Positions 24,787 through 32,287 of a stretch of 37,220 nucleotides of DNA are shown one piece after another. The notes under the pieces are model-generated. The model was not told where the DNA came from, made no database searches, and worked only from the letters and a program-made list of their open reading frames with translations. The DNA is from Halobacteriovorax sp. Lineage in GTDB: Bacteria; Bdellovibrionota; Bacteriovoracia; Bacteriovoracales; Bacteriovoracaceae. The translations under genes and the position numbers were made by a program. Location of the stretch: contig JAIBDQ010000013.1 in assembly GCA_024686135.1 (NCBI GenBank), positions 1 to 37,220 of the forward strand, written 5' to 3'. Position 1 is the first letter of the stretch. Every line of letters starts with the position of its first letter.

Positions 24787-25292
24787 AATGTGCTCTTTGT
24801 TCCTCAACTGAAGGTGTTAGTGATTTTGAATTAACTTTCGCGCCCAATGGTGAATCAGCTCCGATTTGCAGTACTTGCAAGTCACAAATTGAAACAAAAG
24901 AGTTTGATGCCACCCATTGGCATTGCTTAAATGATTCAATGTGGAGTGAGGATCTTGCCACTCAGGCCTTAGCTTATAGAGTTCTAAGAGATATGGGTGA
25001 TCAGGATCGCTTGGAGCAAATGTACTTTGAAGAAGCCGATCTAAAGTGGATTAACGCCGATAAGTCCGATGATGAAGTTATTTGCAAAGATTCAAATGGA
25101 GTGAGACTTCTTGCAGGAGACTCAGTGACCTTGATAAAAGATTTAGTCGTTAAGGGCGGTGGCTTTACGGCGAAGCGTGGAACTTTAGTAAAAGGAATCG
25201 CTCTTACTGATAATCCAGAACATATCGAAGGCCGAGTTAACGGCCAACGAATTGTTCTCGTTTCTAATTTCTTGAAAAAAGTAGCGGATTAA
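24783..25292 (+). CDS. PhnA-like zinc-ribbon protein
   Basis: A GTG start overlaps the icd stop (GTGA). The 169-residue protein has an N-terminal zinc ribbon (C-A-L-C near residue 3-6 and C-S-T-C near 32-35) and a C-terminal SH3-like PhnA domain: [20 protein letters not shown] followed by KRGTLVKGI and [11 protein letters not shown]. Despite the historic name, PhnA proteins are not part of the C-P lyase pathway and their role is unknown. There are no phosphonate genes nearby. Coupling to icd is a curious context. Confidence 0.85.
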   Translation: MKCALCSSTEGVSDFELTFAPNGESAPICSTCKSQIETKEFDATHWHCLNDSMWSEDLATQALAYRVLRDMGDQDRLEQMYFEEADLKWINADKSDDEVICKDSNGVRLLAGDSVTLIKDLVVKGGGFTAKRGTLVKGIALTDNPEHIEGRVNGQRIVLVSNFLKKVAD

Positions 25293-25720
25293 TTACGCTG
25301 ACAGTGAGTTACTGTAGTCGTTGTTTGTCCGAGGACTTCTAAAACAGTTGTTTGAGTCACGTGGTTTCTTGTTCTTAAGTTATGATCCATATTTGATGAG
25401 AAAGGGAAGCTTTGACCAGTTTCATCGTCAAAGATTTCTCCAGTCATTTGCATTTTGATAGATTGACCTTCGCATGAAGCGACGTAAGCTGCATTTCTCA
25501 TGTTGGTGTCATTCGGTATGCTACGTCTTTGACCGTCGGCCACAAATTCGTCGGAACCTTCGTCATCAGTGATTATGAAGTTATATCCATTCTGTTCAAT
25601 AAGAACGTTGTAAGTGTAGTTGTCATCTTCAATTGTACAAGTGAATGAACCAGCGAAGTTTGCGCAAGCAAAAGCTGAAGTTGTTCCAAGTACGGCCACT
25701 AGGGCAATAAGTGCTTTCAT
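25289..25720 (-). CDS. Small secreted protein of unknown function
   Basis: I start at the ATG at 25720, preceded by GAGGAGAG; a longer frame to 25855 would put the signal peptide in the middle. The 143-residue product has a signal peptide (MKALIALVAVLGTTSAFA) and four cysteines in the mature part (CANF, CTIED, CEGQ, CQRN), likely two disulphides. No family recognised. Its stop shares TTAA with phnA. Confidence 0.72.
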   Translation of the reverse strand: MKALIALVAVLGTTSAFACANFAGSFTCTIEDDNYTYNVLIEQNGYNFIITDDEGSDEFVADGQRRSIPNDTNMRNAAYVASCEGQSIKMQMTGEIFDDETGQSFPFSSNMDHNLRTRNHVTQTTVLEVLGQTTTTVTHCQRN

Positions 25721-25820
25721 ATTTCTCTCCTCTTTTGAATAAATTTTGTAAATGGTAGCGAGGGAAAAATTGTATGTCTTGGTCTTTGTTTTACTCTCTG
25801 CATTAAGGTACACTAACCTT

Positions 25821-26498
25821 ATGAAATTAGTTCTGACAGGGGGAGGAGACTCCAAACATTTTAGGGAAATCGATAAGTTTTTCGTAAGTAAACTAGGTAA
25901 AACCCCATCACTATTCTTTATCCCATTAGCTGGAAAAAAGAGAAGCTGGAAGAACGCCCTGTCACGAATTCAAGAAACTTTTTCTACCATTCACTTTGAT
26001 AATATTGAGGCCTGCGAAGATCTTAATAGCTTAACCTGGGAAAAGCTAAAAAGATTTGATGCCATTTATATTGATGGTGGAAATACCTTTCAATTGATGG
26101 ACATGATTCGCGACACTCATTTTTACGAGCTTCTTCATAAGTTTTTAAATCATGGAGGAGTCGTTAACGGAGATAGTGCCGGAGCCATTGTTCTTGGAAG
26201 TCATATTGAAACGGCCCATTTCGGTTTACACGGTGATGAGAACAAAGCGGGAGTCATTTCCTACCAAGGATTAAATCTACTTGGAAGCTGGGCCATTCAT
26301 TGTCATTATAAAAAAAGAGAAGATAAGGAAATCCAGAAGTTTGTTTTAGAGTATGGTTTTCCTGTGATAGCTCTTCACGATTCTTCTTCTGTGTATCTTT
26401 CGAATCGAAACCTAAAAGTTATTGGTAAGAAGTCTGTTTCTGTATTTACCAAGAAAGGGAAAAAAGTCATTGAGGTTGGAGAGTCAATACGTCTATGA
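25821..26498 (+). CDS. Peptidase S51 (dipeptidase E)-like protein
   Basis: I start at the ATG at 25821, giving 225 residues beginning MKLVLTGGGD as in PepE relatives; an upstream in-frame ATG at 25752 adds an unrelated hydrophobic segment. IYIDGGNTFQL (83-93) and NGDSAGA (116-122) are the S51 landmarks, with nucleophile S119 in the elbow; H160 or H162 in AIHCHY is the likely catalytic histidine. S51 peptidases cleave Asp-X dipeptides or cyanophycin. The next gene overlaps by 4 bases. Confidence 0.82.
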   Translation: MKLVLTGGGDSKHFREIDKFFVSKLGKTPSLFFIPLAGKKRSWKNALSRIQETFSTIHFDNIEACEDLNSLTWEKLKRFDAIYIDGGNTFQLMDMIRDTHFYELLHKFLNHGGVVNGDSAGAIVLGSHIETAHFGLHGDENKAGVISYQGLNLLGSWAIHCHYKKREDKEIQKFVLEYGFPVIALHDSSSVYLSNRNLKVIGKKSVSVFTKKGKKVIEVGESIRL

Positions 26499-26779
26499 GA
26501 ACTGTTCGGAAATTTAAAAAAATGGGTCTTTGGGACTTTATTGAACTATTAGAAACAAATTGTTTTGCCAGCGGGGATAAAGAAACTTACTTCACCTACT
26601 TAGATGAAATACGCATGAGAAGGATTGAATCAATATCCGAGGGTGGAAATTATAAATTAGCTTCTCTTGCCAAAGAACTTAAAAGTGAAATTGATAAGGA
26701 GTTAGAGAAGAAAAGTGACTTTTTAGATTCAGAAGAGTTAAAAGAAATCGAATTTATAATTGAGGAGATTTGCCATTAA
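26495..26779 (+). CDS. Small charged helical protein, unknown
   Basis: The 94-residue product starts at an ATG that overlaps the peptidase stop (ATGA). It is predicted mostly helical, with a long acidic/basic stretch (KLASLAKELKSEIDKELEKK) that may form a coiled coil. It has no signal peptide and no recognised family. Its last 26 bases overlap the convergent exonuclease gene. Confidence 0.6.
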   Translation: MRTVRKFKKMGLWDFIELLETNCFASGDKETYFTYLDEIRMRRIESISEGGNYKLASLAKELKSEIDKELEKKSDFLDSEELKEIEFIIEEICH

Positions 26780-27341
26780 TTCGGTGGAAAATCTGAAGTC
26801 CAACCCAAGCGTCAAGGGCGGCGTATTCTAATTGGGCCTGAGTTAATCTGGCCTGTTCCCAATTTGTAATTTTGGCTTTTTTAGAAAGCCTTTTGCCAAG
26901 AAAAATCTCAGTTAGAGCACGAAGACCAAAGTTTTTATAACCCTGGGCCTTTGCTTCATCGGCGATTTCAAAAAAACCCGCATCTTCGAAGGGGTGAAGC
27001 TTTTGAAGCCCTTTTACATCGTCTCTAATGGCCACACCAGATTTTATTATATTCCCATCGGCCAGTAGGTCAGCGAGTTCTCTTGGGAAATCAAATTTAT
27101 GAAGTCTGAATAAATAAGACGTGGTCTCATTTGAAAGCTGAAGAAGTGATACGTCGTAAGTTTCACCTTTTTTAAAGGAGGGTCTAGTTTCAGTATCAAA
27201 GCCAAGTACAGATTCTTTTTTTAAATCATTCACTGCACGAATGGCAGATTTTTGATTTGTGATAAGGATGAGCTCTCCCTTGAATTTGAGCATAGGAAGT
27301 TCATTAATTTCATCTTTTGTAATACTTTTTGGATAGTCCAT
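26754..27341 (-). CDS. RNase D-like 3'-5' exonuclease (DEDDy)
   Basis: The 195-residue protein is a stand-alone DEDDy exonuclease domain. VLGFDTETRP provides D49 and E51, GVAIRDDVKGL the second Asp (107/108), and YAALDAWVGLQIF the Exo III Tyr173 and Asp177. It lacks the HRDC domains of full RNase D, like the short plant-Werner-exonuclease-type proteins of bacteria. Whether it acts on RNA or DNA is not decided. Confidence 0.88.
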   Translation of the reverse strand: MDYPKSITKDEINELPMLKFKGELILITNQKSAIRAVNDLKKESVLGFDTETRPSFKKGETYDVSLLQLSNETTSYLFRLHKFDFPRELADLLADGNIIKSGVAIRDDVKGLQKLHPFEDAGFFEIADEAKAQGYKNFGLRALTEIFLGKRLSKKAKITNWEQARLTQAQLEYAALDAWVGLQIFHRINGKSPQL

Positions 27342-27366
27342 GAGGGCTCACTATACACTAGTGAGG

Positions 27367-28119
27367 CTATTCAGGTAATTTAAAAATAAGGCTTAGGCCA
27401 ATCACATTTGATTTATGATTCACCGTGTAGGGCTCCGTTGGCTTTCTTTTTTTTGCTACAGAGGAGGATGTCCATGTGAGGGATTTTCTTGCAATATAAA
27501 TTCCAGGTTTAAACCATTTATTAAAATGATAAAGACCCCCGAAATAAAGCCATTTTTCGTACACCGTTTCTTCTCCGTAATCCAATGGAAAATACATTTC
27601 ATATTGAAGAAAGAAATTCATAAAGGCTTTGCCGTCCCTAAACCAAAAGTATGTTAACCTCGGACGAAGCTTTAGGGTGTTTTGATTATTAAAGAAATTA
27701 TAAGTGTAACGAACTCTAAGTTCACCCACCCATCTTTCACCAGGTAAGAAACTAAATAATGCTCTTGGAATTAAGTCAGCAATAAAAAAGTTTTCACCTC
27801 GTCGGTCTGTCTTTTGCCAAAACCAAGTACCGGGGGTCCATATCCAATCGTCATCATGGCGGTTTCCAAATTGACGACTGTAGGAGAGCCCAGCTTTTAA
27901 GTTTTTGTGAAGCCTATACTTTCCTCCAAGTGTAAATGATTTAAAATCATCCTCATTCTCCTTGTTGGCCGTTTTTATATCAGCCATCCAGTTTATATTT
28001 GCCCATTTCTTAAAGACTCTTAAGTTATATTCCTTATCAAAACCAGTATTTGGGGTAATTGGAATATGGCTATTCGCCGAAACTAGTAAAGGAAAAAATA
28101 GGAGGACTAAAAACTTCAT
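27367..28119 (-). CDS. Putative outer-membrane beta-barrel protein
   Basis: The ATG at 28119 gives 250 residues with a signal peptide (MKFLVLLFFPLLVSA). The mature protein is rich in aromatic residues in alternating strands such as GGKYRLHKNLKAGLSYSRQF, RVRYTYNFF and LRPRLTYFWF, and it ends SLIFKLPE, consistent with an 8-12-stranded barrel. No specific porin family recognised. An in-frame extension to 28155 is possible but would precede the signal peptide. It ends 25 bases from the exonuclease start. Confidence 0.65.
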   Translation of the reverse strand: MKFLVLLFFPLLVSANSHIPITPNTGFDKEYNLRVFKKWANINWMADIKTANKENEDDFKSFTLGGKYRLHKNLKAGLSYSRQFGNRHDDDWIWTPGTWFWQKTDRRGENFFIADLIPRALFSFLPGERWVGELRVRYTYNFFNNQNTLKLRPRLTYFWFRDGKAFMNFFLQYEMYFPLDYGEETVYEKWLYFGGLYHFNKWFKPGIYIARKSLTWTSSSVAKKRKPTEPYTVNHKSNVIGLSLIFKLPE

Positions 28120-28223
28120 TGGTCTTATTATTAACGACTTAGCAATGATAAGCAATGAGCTTTTGACGCGGTCTTGAAAGTGTATAAGTACCGGAATAGA
28201 AAAAACTAAGCTATTGTATAGGC

Positions 28224-29150
28224 ATGAAAATGAAAAAACCTTTAGTCGCTATTAGTGGCTGTTTAGTTGGAGAGGCCATTCGTTACGATGGTCAACATAA
28301 GAGGCATCCCCATGTGACTCATGAGCTTAGTAAAATCTTTGAGTTTTATAGCTTTTGTCCTGAGGTGGCCATGGGGCTTGGGATTCCTAGGCCTACAATT
28401 AAGCTCATGGATAAAGATGGTGAAACTCACTTAGTTGATTCTAAAGACTCATCTATTGATCATACAAAACTAGCTCATAAAACTTTTAAGACTCACACTG
28501 ATGGAATTGAAGAAGCTCATGGAATTATCCTGACAAAAAATTCACCAAGCTGCGGCCTTGATCCGGTTAAGGTTTACGGGGAAAAGTCAGGAATACCTTT
28601 TCGAAAAACTAAAGGATTATGGGCGGAACATCTTTGCCAAGAGTTTCCTTTAATCCCTAAAATTGATAGTGGTCGTCTTTACGATGATCATTTACGAGAC
28701 ACCTTTAGAACTCAGGTTCTTGTGTTTCAGGACTTTCAGAACTTAAAAAAAGAGGCTAAAGATTTAATAAAATTTCATGAAGTTTATAAATACTATATCT
28801 TTCAATACGGAGCTGCTCCCCTTAAGGCCTTAGGTAGGATTTGTGCAGGTGTTTCAAAATCTAACCTAAAAGAGAAGTTCGCAGAATATGAAGAGTATCT
28901 TTTTGGTACTATTTTTCAAAAAAATATAACGGATAAAAATAGAACTAATGTTGCTGAGCATGTGGCAGGCTATTTTAAAGGACATCTCGAAGGCGGGGAT
29001 AAGAAGTATCTTCACGATAATATAAAGGCTTTTCATTCGGGGAAATTATCTTTTGAGAGCCTTATTGTTCTTATGGGATTTTTAACTAAAACGCACAATC
29101 AAAAATACTTAAAAGATCAAAAGCTCTTTTCTCTCTATGGTAAGCATTAG
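28224..29150 (+). CDS. DUF523-DUF1722 (YbgA-like) protein, TudS-related N-terminal domain
   Basis: The 308-residue protein joins an N-terminal DUF523 domain (about 1-150) to a C-terminal DUF1722 domain (about 185-305). DUF523 proteins such as the thiouracil desulfidase TudS hold a [4Fe-4S] cluster with three cysteines; C13 (SGCLVG), C45 (FCPEV) and C110 (SPSCGL) are at the expected places. The HEVYKYYIFQYG region fits DUF1722. The substrate of this fused form is unknown. Related fusions sit beside photolyase genes in enterobacteria; no photolyase is here. Confidence 0.88.
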   Translation: MKMKKPLVAISGCLVGEAIRYDGQHKRHPHVTHELSKIFEFYSFCPEVAMGLGIPRPTIKLMDKDGETHLVDSKDSSIDHTKLAHKTFKTHTDGIEEAHGIILTKNSPSCGLDPVKVYGEKSGIPFRKTKGLWAEHLCQEFPLIPKIDSGRLYDDHLRDTFRTQVLVFQDFQNLKKEAKDLIKFHEVYKYYIFQYGAAPLKALGRICAGVSKSNLKEKFAEYEEYLFGTIFQKNITDKNRTNVAEHVAGYFKGHLEGGDKKYLHDNIKAFHSGKLSFESLIVLMGFLTKTHNQKYLKDQKLFSLYGKH

Positions 29151-29470
29151 TGGATTTTAAGCTTTTTCTTTTTCTATGTTCTGTAACCGTGATCCCTTTA
29201 GGATTAATTTTAAAATTCTCTCCTTGGGAACTTCCTCAAATTCAATATTTTTTCTTAGGCTTACTTTTTGTCATTAGAATTGTTTTTTACCGGGAAGAAG
29301 AATTTAAAAAAAATCTTAAGCCGGCTGCGAAGTCTGCACTTCAAAAAAAAATAGGCCGGGTGCCATCAGACCCGGAGACCATTGACTATATTGATAAAAA
29401 GGTTGCTGGAAGAAATGTGGCCTTTTTTGTAGTGATTGTTCTGACTCTCGTGGTCTCAATATTTGCCTAA
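29150..29470 (+). CDS. Small membrane protein, unknown
   Basis: The 106-residue product starts at a GTG that overlaps the TAG of the preceding gene by one base. Three hydrophobic helices (about 4-22, 30-46 and 87-105) surround a basic loop with KKNLKPAAKSALQKKIGR. No family recognised. Coupling to the DUF523-DUF1722 gene suggests co-expression. Confidence 0.6.
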   Translation: MDFKLFLFLCSVTVIPLGLILKFSPWELPQIQYFFLGLLFVIRIVFYREEEFKKNLKPAAKSALQKKIGRVPSDPETIDYIDKKVAGRNVAFFVVIVLTLVVSIFA

Positions 29471-29501
29471 AGTTTCTCATTAATTAACCGATAGAATTAG
29501 T

Positions 29502-29795
29502 ATGAAATGGACAATTATTTCGATATTTCTAGTACTTAGCTTGGTCTCTTGTGGTCAAGAGCTTAGAAATAGAAGGGTCACCTCTGAGGGGCAAGAAGAT
29601 AATGTCTTTCAGGTTCAAGACTGCAATTCAAATAGTGGGTCTGTTTGTGCTCAGCCGCCTATGCCTGAGTGTCCTGCAGGGATGGGATGTATCCAGGCGT
29701 TCCCGCCTGCGCAAACTTATTCAAGTGAATGTGAGATGAAACAGGCGAAAGCTGAGTTTATTCAAAATGGTCCTTGCCCTAGTGCTAGTCTTTAA
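29502..29795 (+). CDS. Small Cys-rich lipoprotein
   Basis: The 97-residue product has a lipoprotein signal MKWTIISIFLVLSLVSCGQE with lipobox LVSC, so the mature chain starts at C17 with a lipid anchor. Seven further cysteines and a Pro-rich middle (CAQPPMPECPAG) suggest a disulphide-stabilised surface domain. No family recognised. A TAGAAT lies just before the start and there is no Shine-Dalgarno. Confidence 0.65.
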   Translation: MKWTIISIFLVLSLVSCGQELRNRRVTSEGQEDNVFQVQDCNSNSGSVCAQPPMPECPAGMGCIQAFPPAQTYSSECEMKQAKAEFIQNGPCPSASL

Positions 29796-29801
29796 GGTTT
29801 C

Positions 29802-30590
29802 TTAGATTTCGCCGCAATAGTCTTCCGGCCAAGCAGCTTCTCTAGGTCCGTATATAAAGACAAGACCGCCGGCCTGATCTAAACCATCTCTTGTATTTCC
29901 TTTACCAACAAGAGCATCAATGACGCTATTGATATTTCCTTTTGAAACCATCGGGCAACCGCTACTCATTGTATAAACTTTATTATCACTGACCATCTTA
30001 TGGGCATGCACAACGACAGCTCTTTCGCAGGCATTATTATTACTCGTCTCAAGTCCGTTTAAGACAAGGCTTCTATCCCATTTTCCTCGGTACTCCATTC
30101 CTGCCAAGTAAAAGCCTGACGAAGGAGCATTTGACCCTCGTGCATTGGAAAAGTATTTGGCCCAACGAACGGAGTTATGATTCTTTTTCGTAAACCTTCT
30201 GACGTAACCAGACTTATATCTTCCGTGGGCCACGGCCATGGACTTAACGTCTCCAGTAAGACGATTCACTAGGAACATTCTTTTCTCTTTACTAGGGGCC
30301 GTGTAGTCGATCATAGCGAAGGTCGCATTTGATCCCATTTGATATTGTGATTTTTTATAGCAACGATTGTTGTAGGAACTACTTCTTGGCTTTTTAAATT
30401 CAAAACTTCTTTGCTGACCTTTCTTTAAAAAGCAATACACATGCTTAAGCATTTTTGGATTAGCACCAGACTTTTTAAGTTTATGGTTAAGAGCTTTCCA
30501 AAACTTTCCACTCGTAGGAGCAGGGGCTGCATGGGCCATGGATAGAGAAATAAAGAGAGCAAAAAATGTTGAATAGAGTAGTGTTTTCAT
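29802..30590 (-). CDS. Murein L,D-transpeptidase catalytic-domain family protein (PF13645-like)
   Basis: The 262-residue protein has a signal peptide (MKTLLYSTFFALFISLSMAHA). The C-terminal half shows the L,D-transpeptidase core: AVVVHAHK with H195/H197 and SSGCPMVS with the nucleophile C212. MFLVNRLTGDVKSMAVAHG is the first strand pair of the family. Such enzymes make 3-3 cross-links, attach proteins or exchange D-amino acids in murein. Bdellovibrio-type predators encode many of them. A TAGAAT hexamer 6 bases before the ATG suggests a leaderless mRNA. Confidence 0.83.
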   Translation of the reverse strand: MKTLLYSTFFALFISLSMAHAAPAPTSGKFWKALNHKLKKSGANPKMLKHVYCFLKKGQQRSFEFKKPRSSSYNNRCYKKSQYQMGSNATFAMIDYTAPSKEKRMFLVNRLTGDVKSMAVAHGRYKSGYVRRFTKKNHNSVRWAKYFSNARGSNAPSSGFYLAGMEYRGKWDRSLVLNGLETSNNNACERAVVVHAHKMVSDNKVYTMSSGCPMVSKGNINSVIDALVGKGNTRDGLDQAGGLVFIYGPREAAWPEDYCGEI

Positions 30591-30673
30591 TATTCTATTC
30601 TAATTCCAAATGATGAATATTTTTATGAGGCAAAAATCATTCAACGAACTTAGTTGGTTATTTTAGAGAGATT

Positions 30674-30702
30674 TTGGCCTTTATTTTTATGTTCTGTATG
30701 AT
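30674..30702 (+). promoter_or_regulatory. Candidate promoter giving a leaderless arfB mRNA
   Basis: TTGGCC (30674-30679), exactly 17 bases, and TATGAT (30697-30702) are followed after 6 bases by the ATG at 30709. No Shine-Dalgarno is present. The geometry puts the transcription start on the start codon. Confidence 0.5.
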
Positions 30703-30708
30703 GAGATT

Positions 30709-31116
30709 ATGGCAACACTTAAGCGTATCCCTGCAGGGGAGTTAGATTTTAGTTTTTCACGTAGCTCCGGAGCTGGGGGACAGAATGTTAATAAGGTCAA
30801 TACCAAAGTAAGTTTAAGATGGAATATCCAAAAATCAACTTCATTAGCAAAAGCTGTTAAAGAAAGATTCGTAAAAAAATATAAAAGGAGGATATCAGAA
30901 GGGGGAGTTCTTATACTTCATTCCCAGCGCTTTAGATCTCAAGCTCGAAATATTGCTGACTGTATTGAAAAGCTACATGAGATGATTGAGACAGTGGCAA
31001 AGCCACCAAAAAGAAGAGTGGGAACTAAGCCCACTCGATCATCTGTTGAAAAAAGAATTAAAACAAAAAAGTCTAAATCAGAAACGAAGAAGACACGTCA
31101 AAAAGTTCGTTATTAG
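30709..31116 (+). CDS. arfB: Ribosome-rescue peptidyl-tRNA hydrolase ArfB (YaeJ-like)
   Basis: The 135-residue protein has the release-factor catalytic GGQ at 23-25 in GAGGQNVNKVNTKVSL, without the codon-recognition domains of RF1/RF2, and a long Lys/Arg-rich C-terminal tail (KKSKSETKKTRQK) that enters the empty mRNA channel of stalled ribosomes. This is the ArfB/YaeJ layout. It frees peptides from non-stop complexes. It converges on the 3D-domain gene with a shared TTAG. Confidence 0.93.
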   Translation: MATLKRIPAGELDFSFSRSSGAGGQNVNKVNTKVSLRWNIQKSTSLAKAVKERFVKKYKRRISEGGVLILHSQRFRSQARNIADCIEKLHEMIETVAKPPKRRVGTKPTRSSVEKRIKTKKSKSETKKTRQKVRY

Positions 31117-31871
31117 TATCTTTGCATATGAATTTTTGTCATACCTGCAATGATATTCTCATCTCTTACAAGATAAGCTTTGAATGTTTTAGAACTACTA
31201 CTTCTAATCCAAGGAAATTTATGTTTTTTTAAGTTTCCTGTAAATACATCAATATGGTTTCCTTTAATTCCTCCGCCATGATCACCAGCGAAGAAATATC
31301 CATCATGCTTAAAGACTTTTCCATTAGGTAGAGTAATTTTTGTGCCTCTGGCCTGTGGAATATAAATAACAGAACCAAATGGAATATGACTCGAATCAAC
31401 GGCGATCGTTCTATAGGGAACCAGAGCATAGCCGATCTCCTGTTCTCCCTCTCCCCATTTTGAGTAGGCCACCTTAAATTTAACTTCACCACTTGAACCA
31501 AAACGACCACCGAAGTAGATACTACAGTCTAGCTGTCTTCTTCCTCTTCCATCGTAATTAAAAGTAACGGTTTTTCCGTTTTTAAATCTAAGAGCAACAC
31601 TCCCTTCCATGGCGGCATAGCAAAAATACTTGTCGGAAAGGGCAACTTGTTCACTACCCACTTCTAGGGGATCTTCGTTTCTATCTTTAAACTTTTGAGT
31701 TCCTGAAGGGCTATTACTTCGTAGTTCAGTGTAATAGTTCGTGGCCCAAAGTTTTTCTGCCGGCCCTAAGAGGCTAGTTCTTTTAAACTCTTTGAACGGA
31801 GGAATTTCATTTGTATTAGCAAAAAGAGAGGCGCTGCCAATAAGGCTCGCGATAATGATTAGTTTTTTCAT
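31113..31871 (-). CDS. Secreted 3D-domain protein, probable MltA-like murein enzyme
   Basis: The 252-residue protein has a signal peptide (MKKLIIIASLIGSASLFA) and a C-terminal 3D domain with its three aspartates: D159 in AVDSSHIPFGSVIYIP, D197 in FFAGDHGGGIKG and D208 in HIDVFTG. This is the catalytic double-psi beta-barrel part of MltA, Sps and related lytic transglycosylases. The N-terminal 140 residues are of unknown type. Action on murein is inferred. Confidence 0.82.
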   Translation of the reverse strand: MKKLIIIASLIGSASLFANTNEIPPFKEFKRTSLLGPAEKLWATNYYTELRSNSPSGTQKFKDRNEDPLEVGSEQVALSDKYFCYAAMEGSVALRFKNGKTVTFNYDGRGRRQLDCSIYFGGRFGSSGEVKFKVAYSKWGEGEQEIGYALVPYRTIAVDSSHIPFGSVIYIPQARGTKITLPNGKVFKHDGYFFAGDHGGGIKGNHIDVFTGNLKKHKFPWIRSSSSKTFKAYLVRDENIIAGMTKIHMQRY

Positions 31872-31957
31872 AACTTAATTTTCTCACAGTAAGCCAATTG
31901 TTAGAATACGGTTAATCTTACCTTTCCTTTCTCATTTTCTTGAGTAAAATACTCATT

Positions 31958-32287
31958 ATGAGTAATGAAAACAAGCTAGTCTGGTCCGACGAAGAAGGGG
32001 ATCTACGCAAAAAGAAGTCCGATAATAAAGATCAGGCCGTGGATGAGAGTTCAATAGAACTACTCATAAAACGTTTAACAACAGGTAAGGGCCGTACAGT
32101 AATTGAGATCACAGGTCTTCCAAGAAATAAATCCTGGTGTAAAAAATTAGCAAAGGATATTAAGAAAAGCTTAGGTGTTGGGGGAGCTTATAAAAATGAC
32201 TTTATTGAAGTTCACGGTGAAAAGCTCGATGCCGTTAAAGAATTACTGTCTAAAAAAAATCTAAGTTTCAAGCAAACTGGTGGTTAA
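31958..32287 (+). CDS. SUI1/YciH-family translation factor (eIF1-like)
   Basis: I start at the ATG at 31958 rather than the in-frame TTG at 31940; TAAAAT (31945-31950) ends 7 bases before it, so the mRNA may be leaderless. The 109-residue protein has a charged N-terminal tail and the SUI1 domain: KGRTVIEITGLP, LAKDIKKSLGVGGAYKND and IEVHGEKLDAVKELL. Bacterial YciH proteins affect start-site fidelity or act under stress. The gene ends directly against the convergent transporter gene with no intervening base. Confidence 0.9.
   Translation: MSNENKLVWSDEEGDLRKKKSDNKDQAVDESSIELLIKRLTTGKGRTVIEITGLPRNKSWCKKLAKDIKKSLGVGGAYKNDFIEVHGEKLDAVKELLSKKNLSFKQTGG

Noticed and set aside
25752-25821. ATG at 25752 as the S51 peptidase start
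   Set aside because: The extension is unrelated to the family; homologous N-termini begin with the MKLVLTGGGD strand at 25821.
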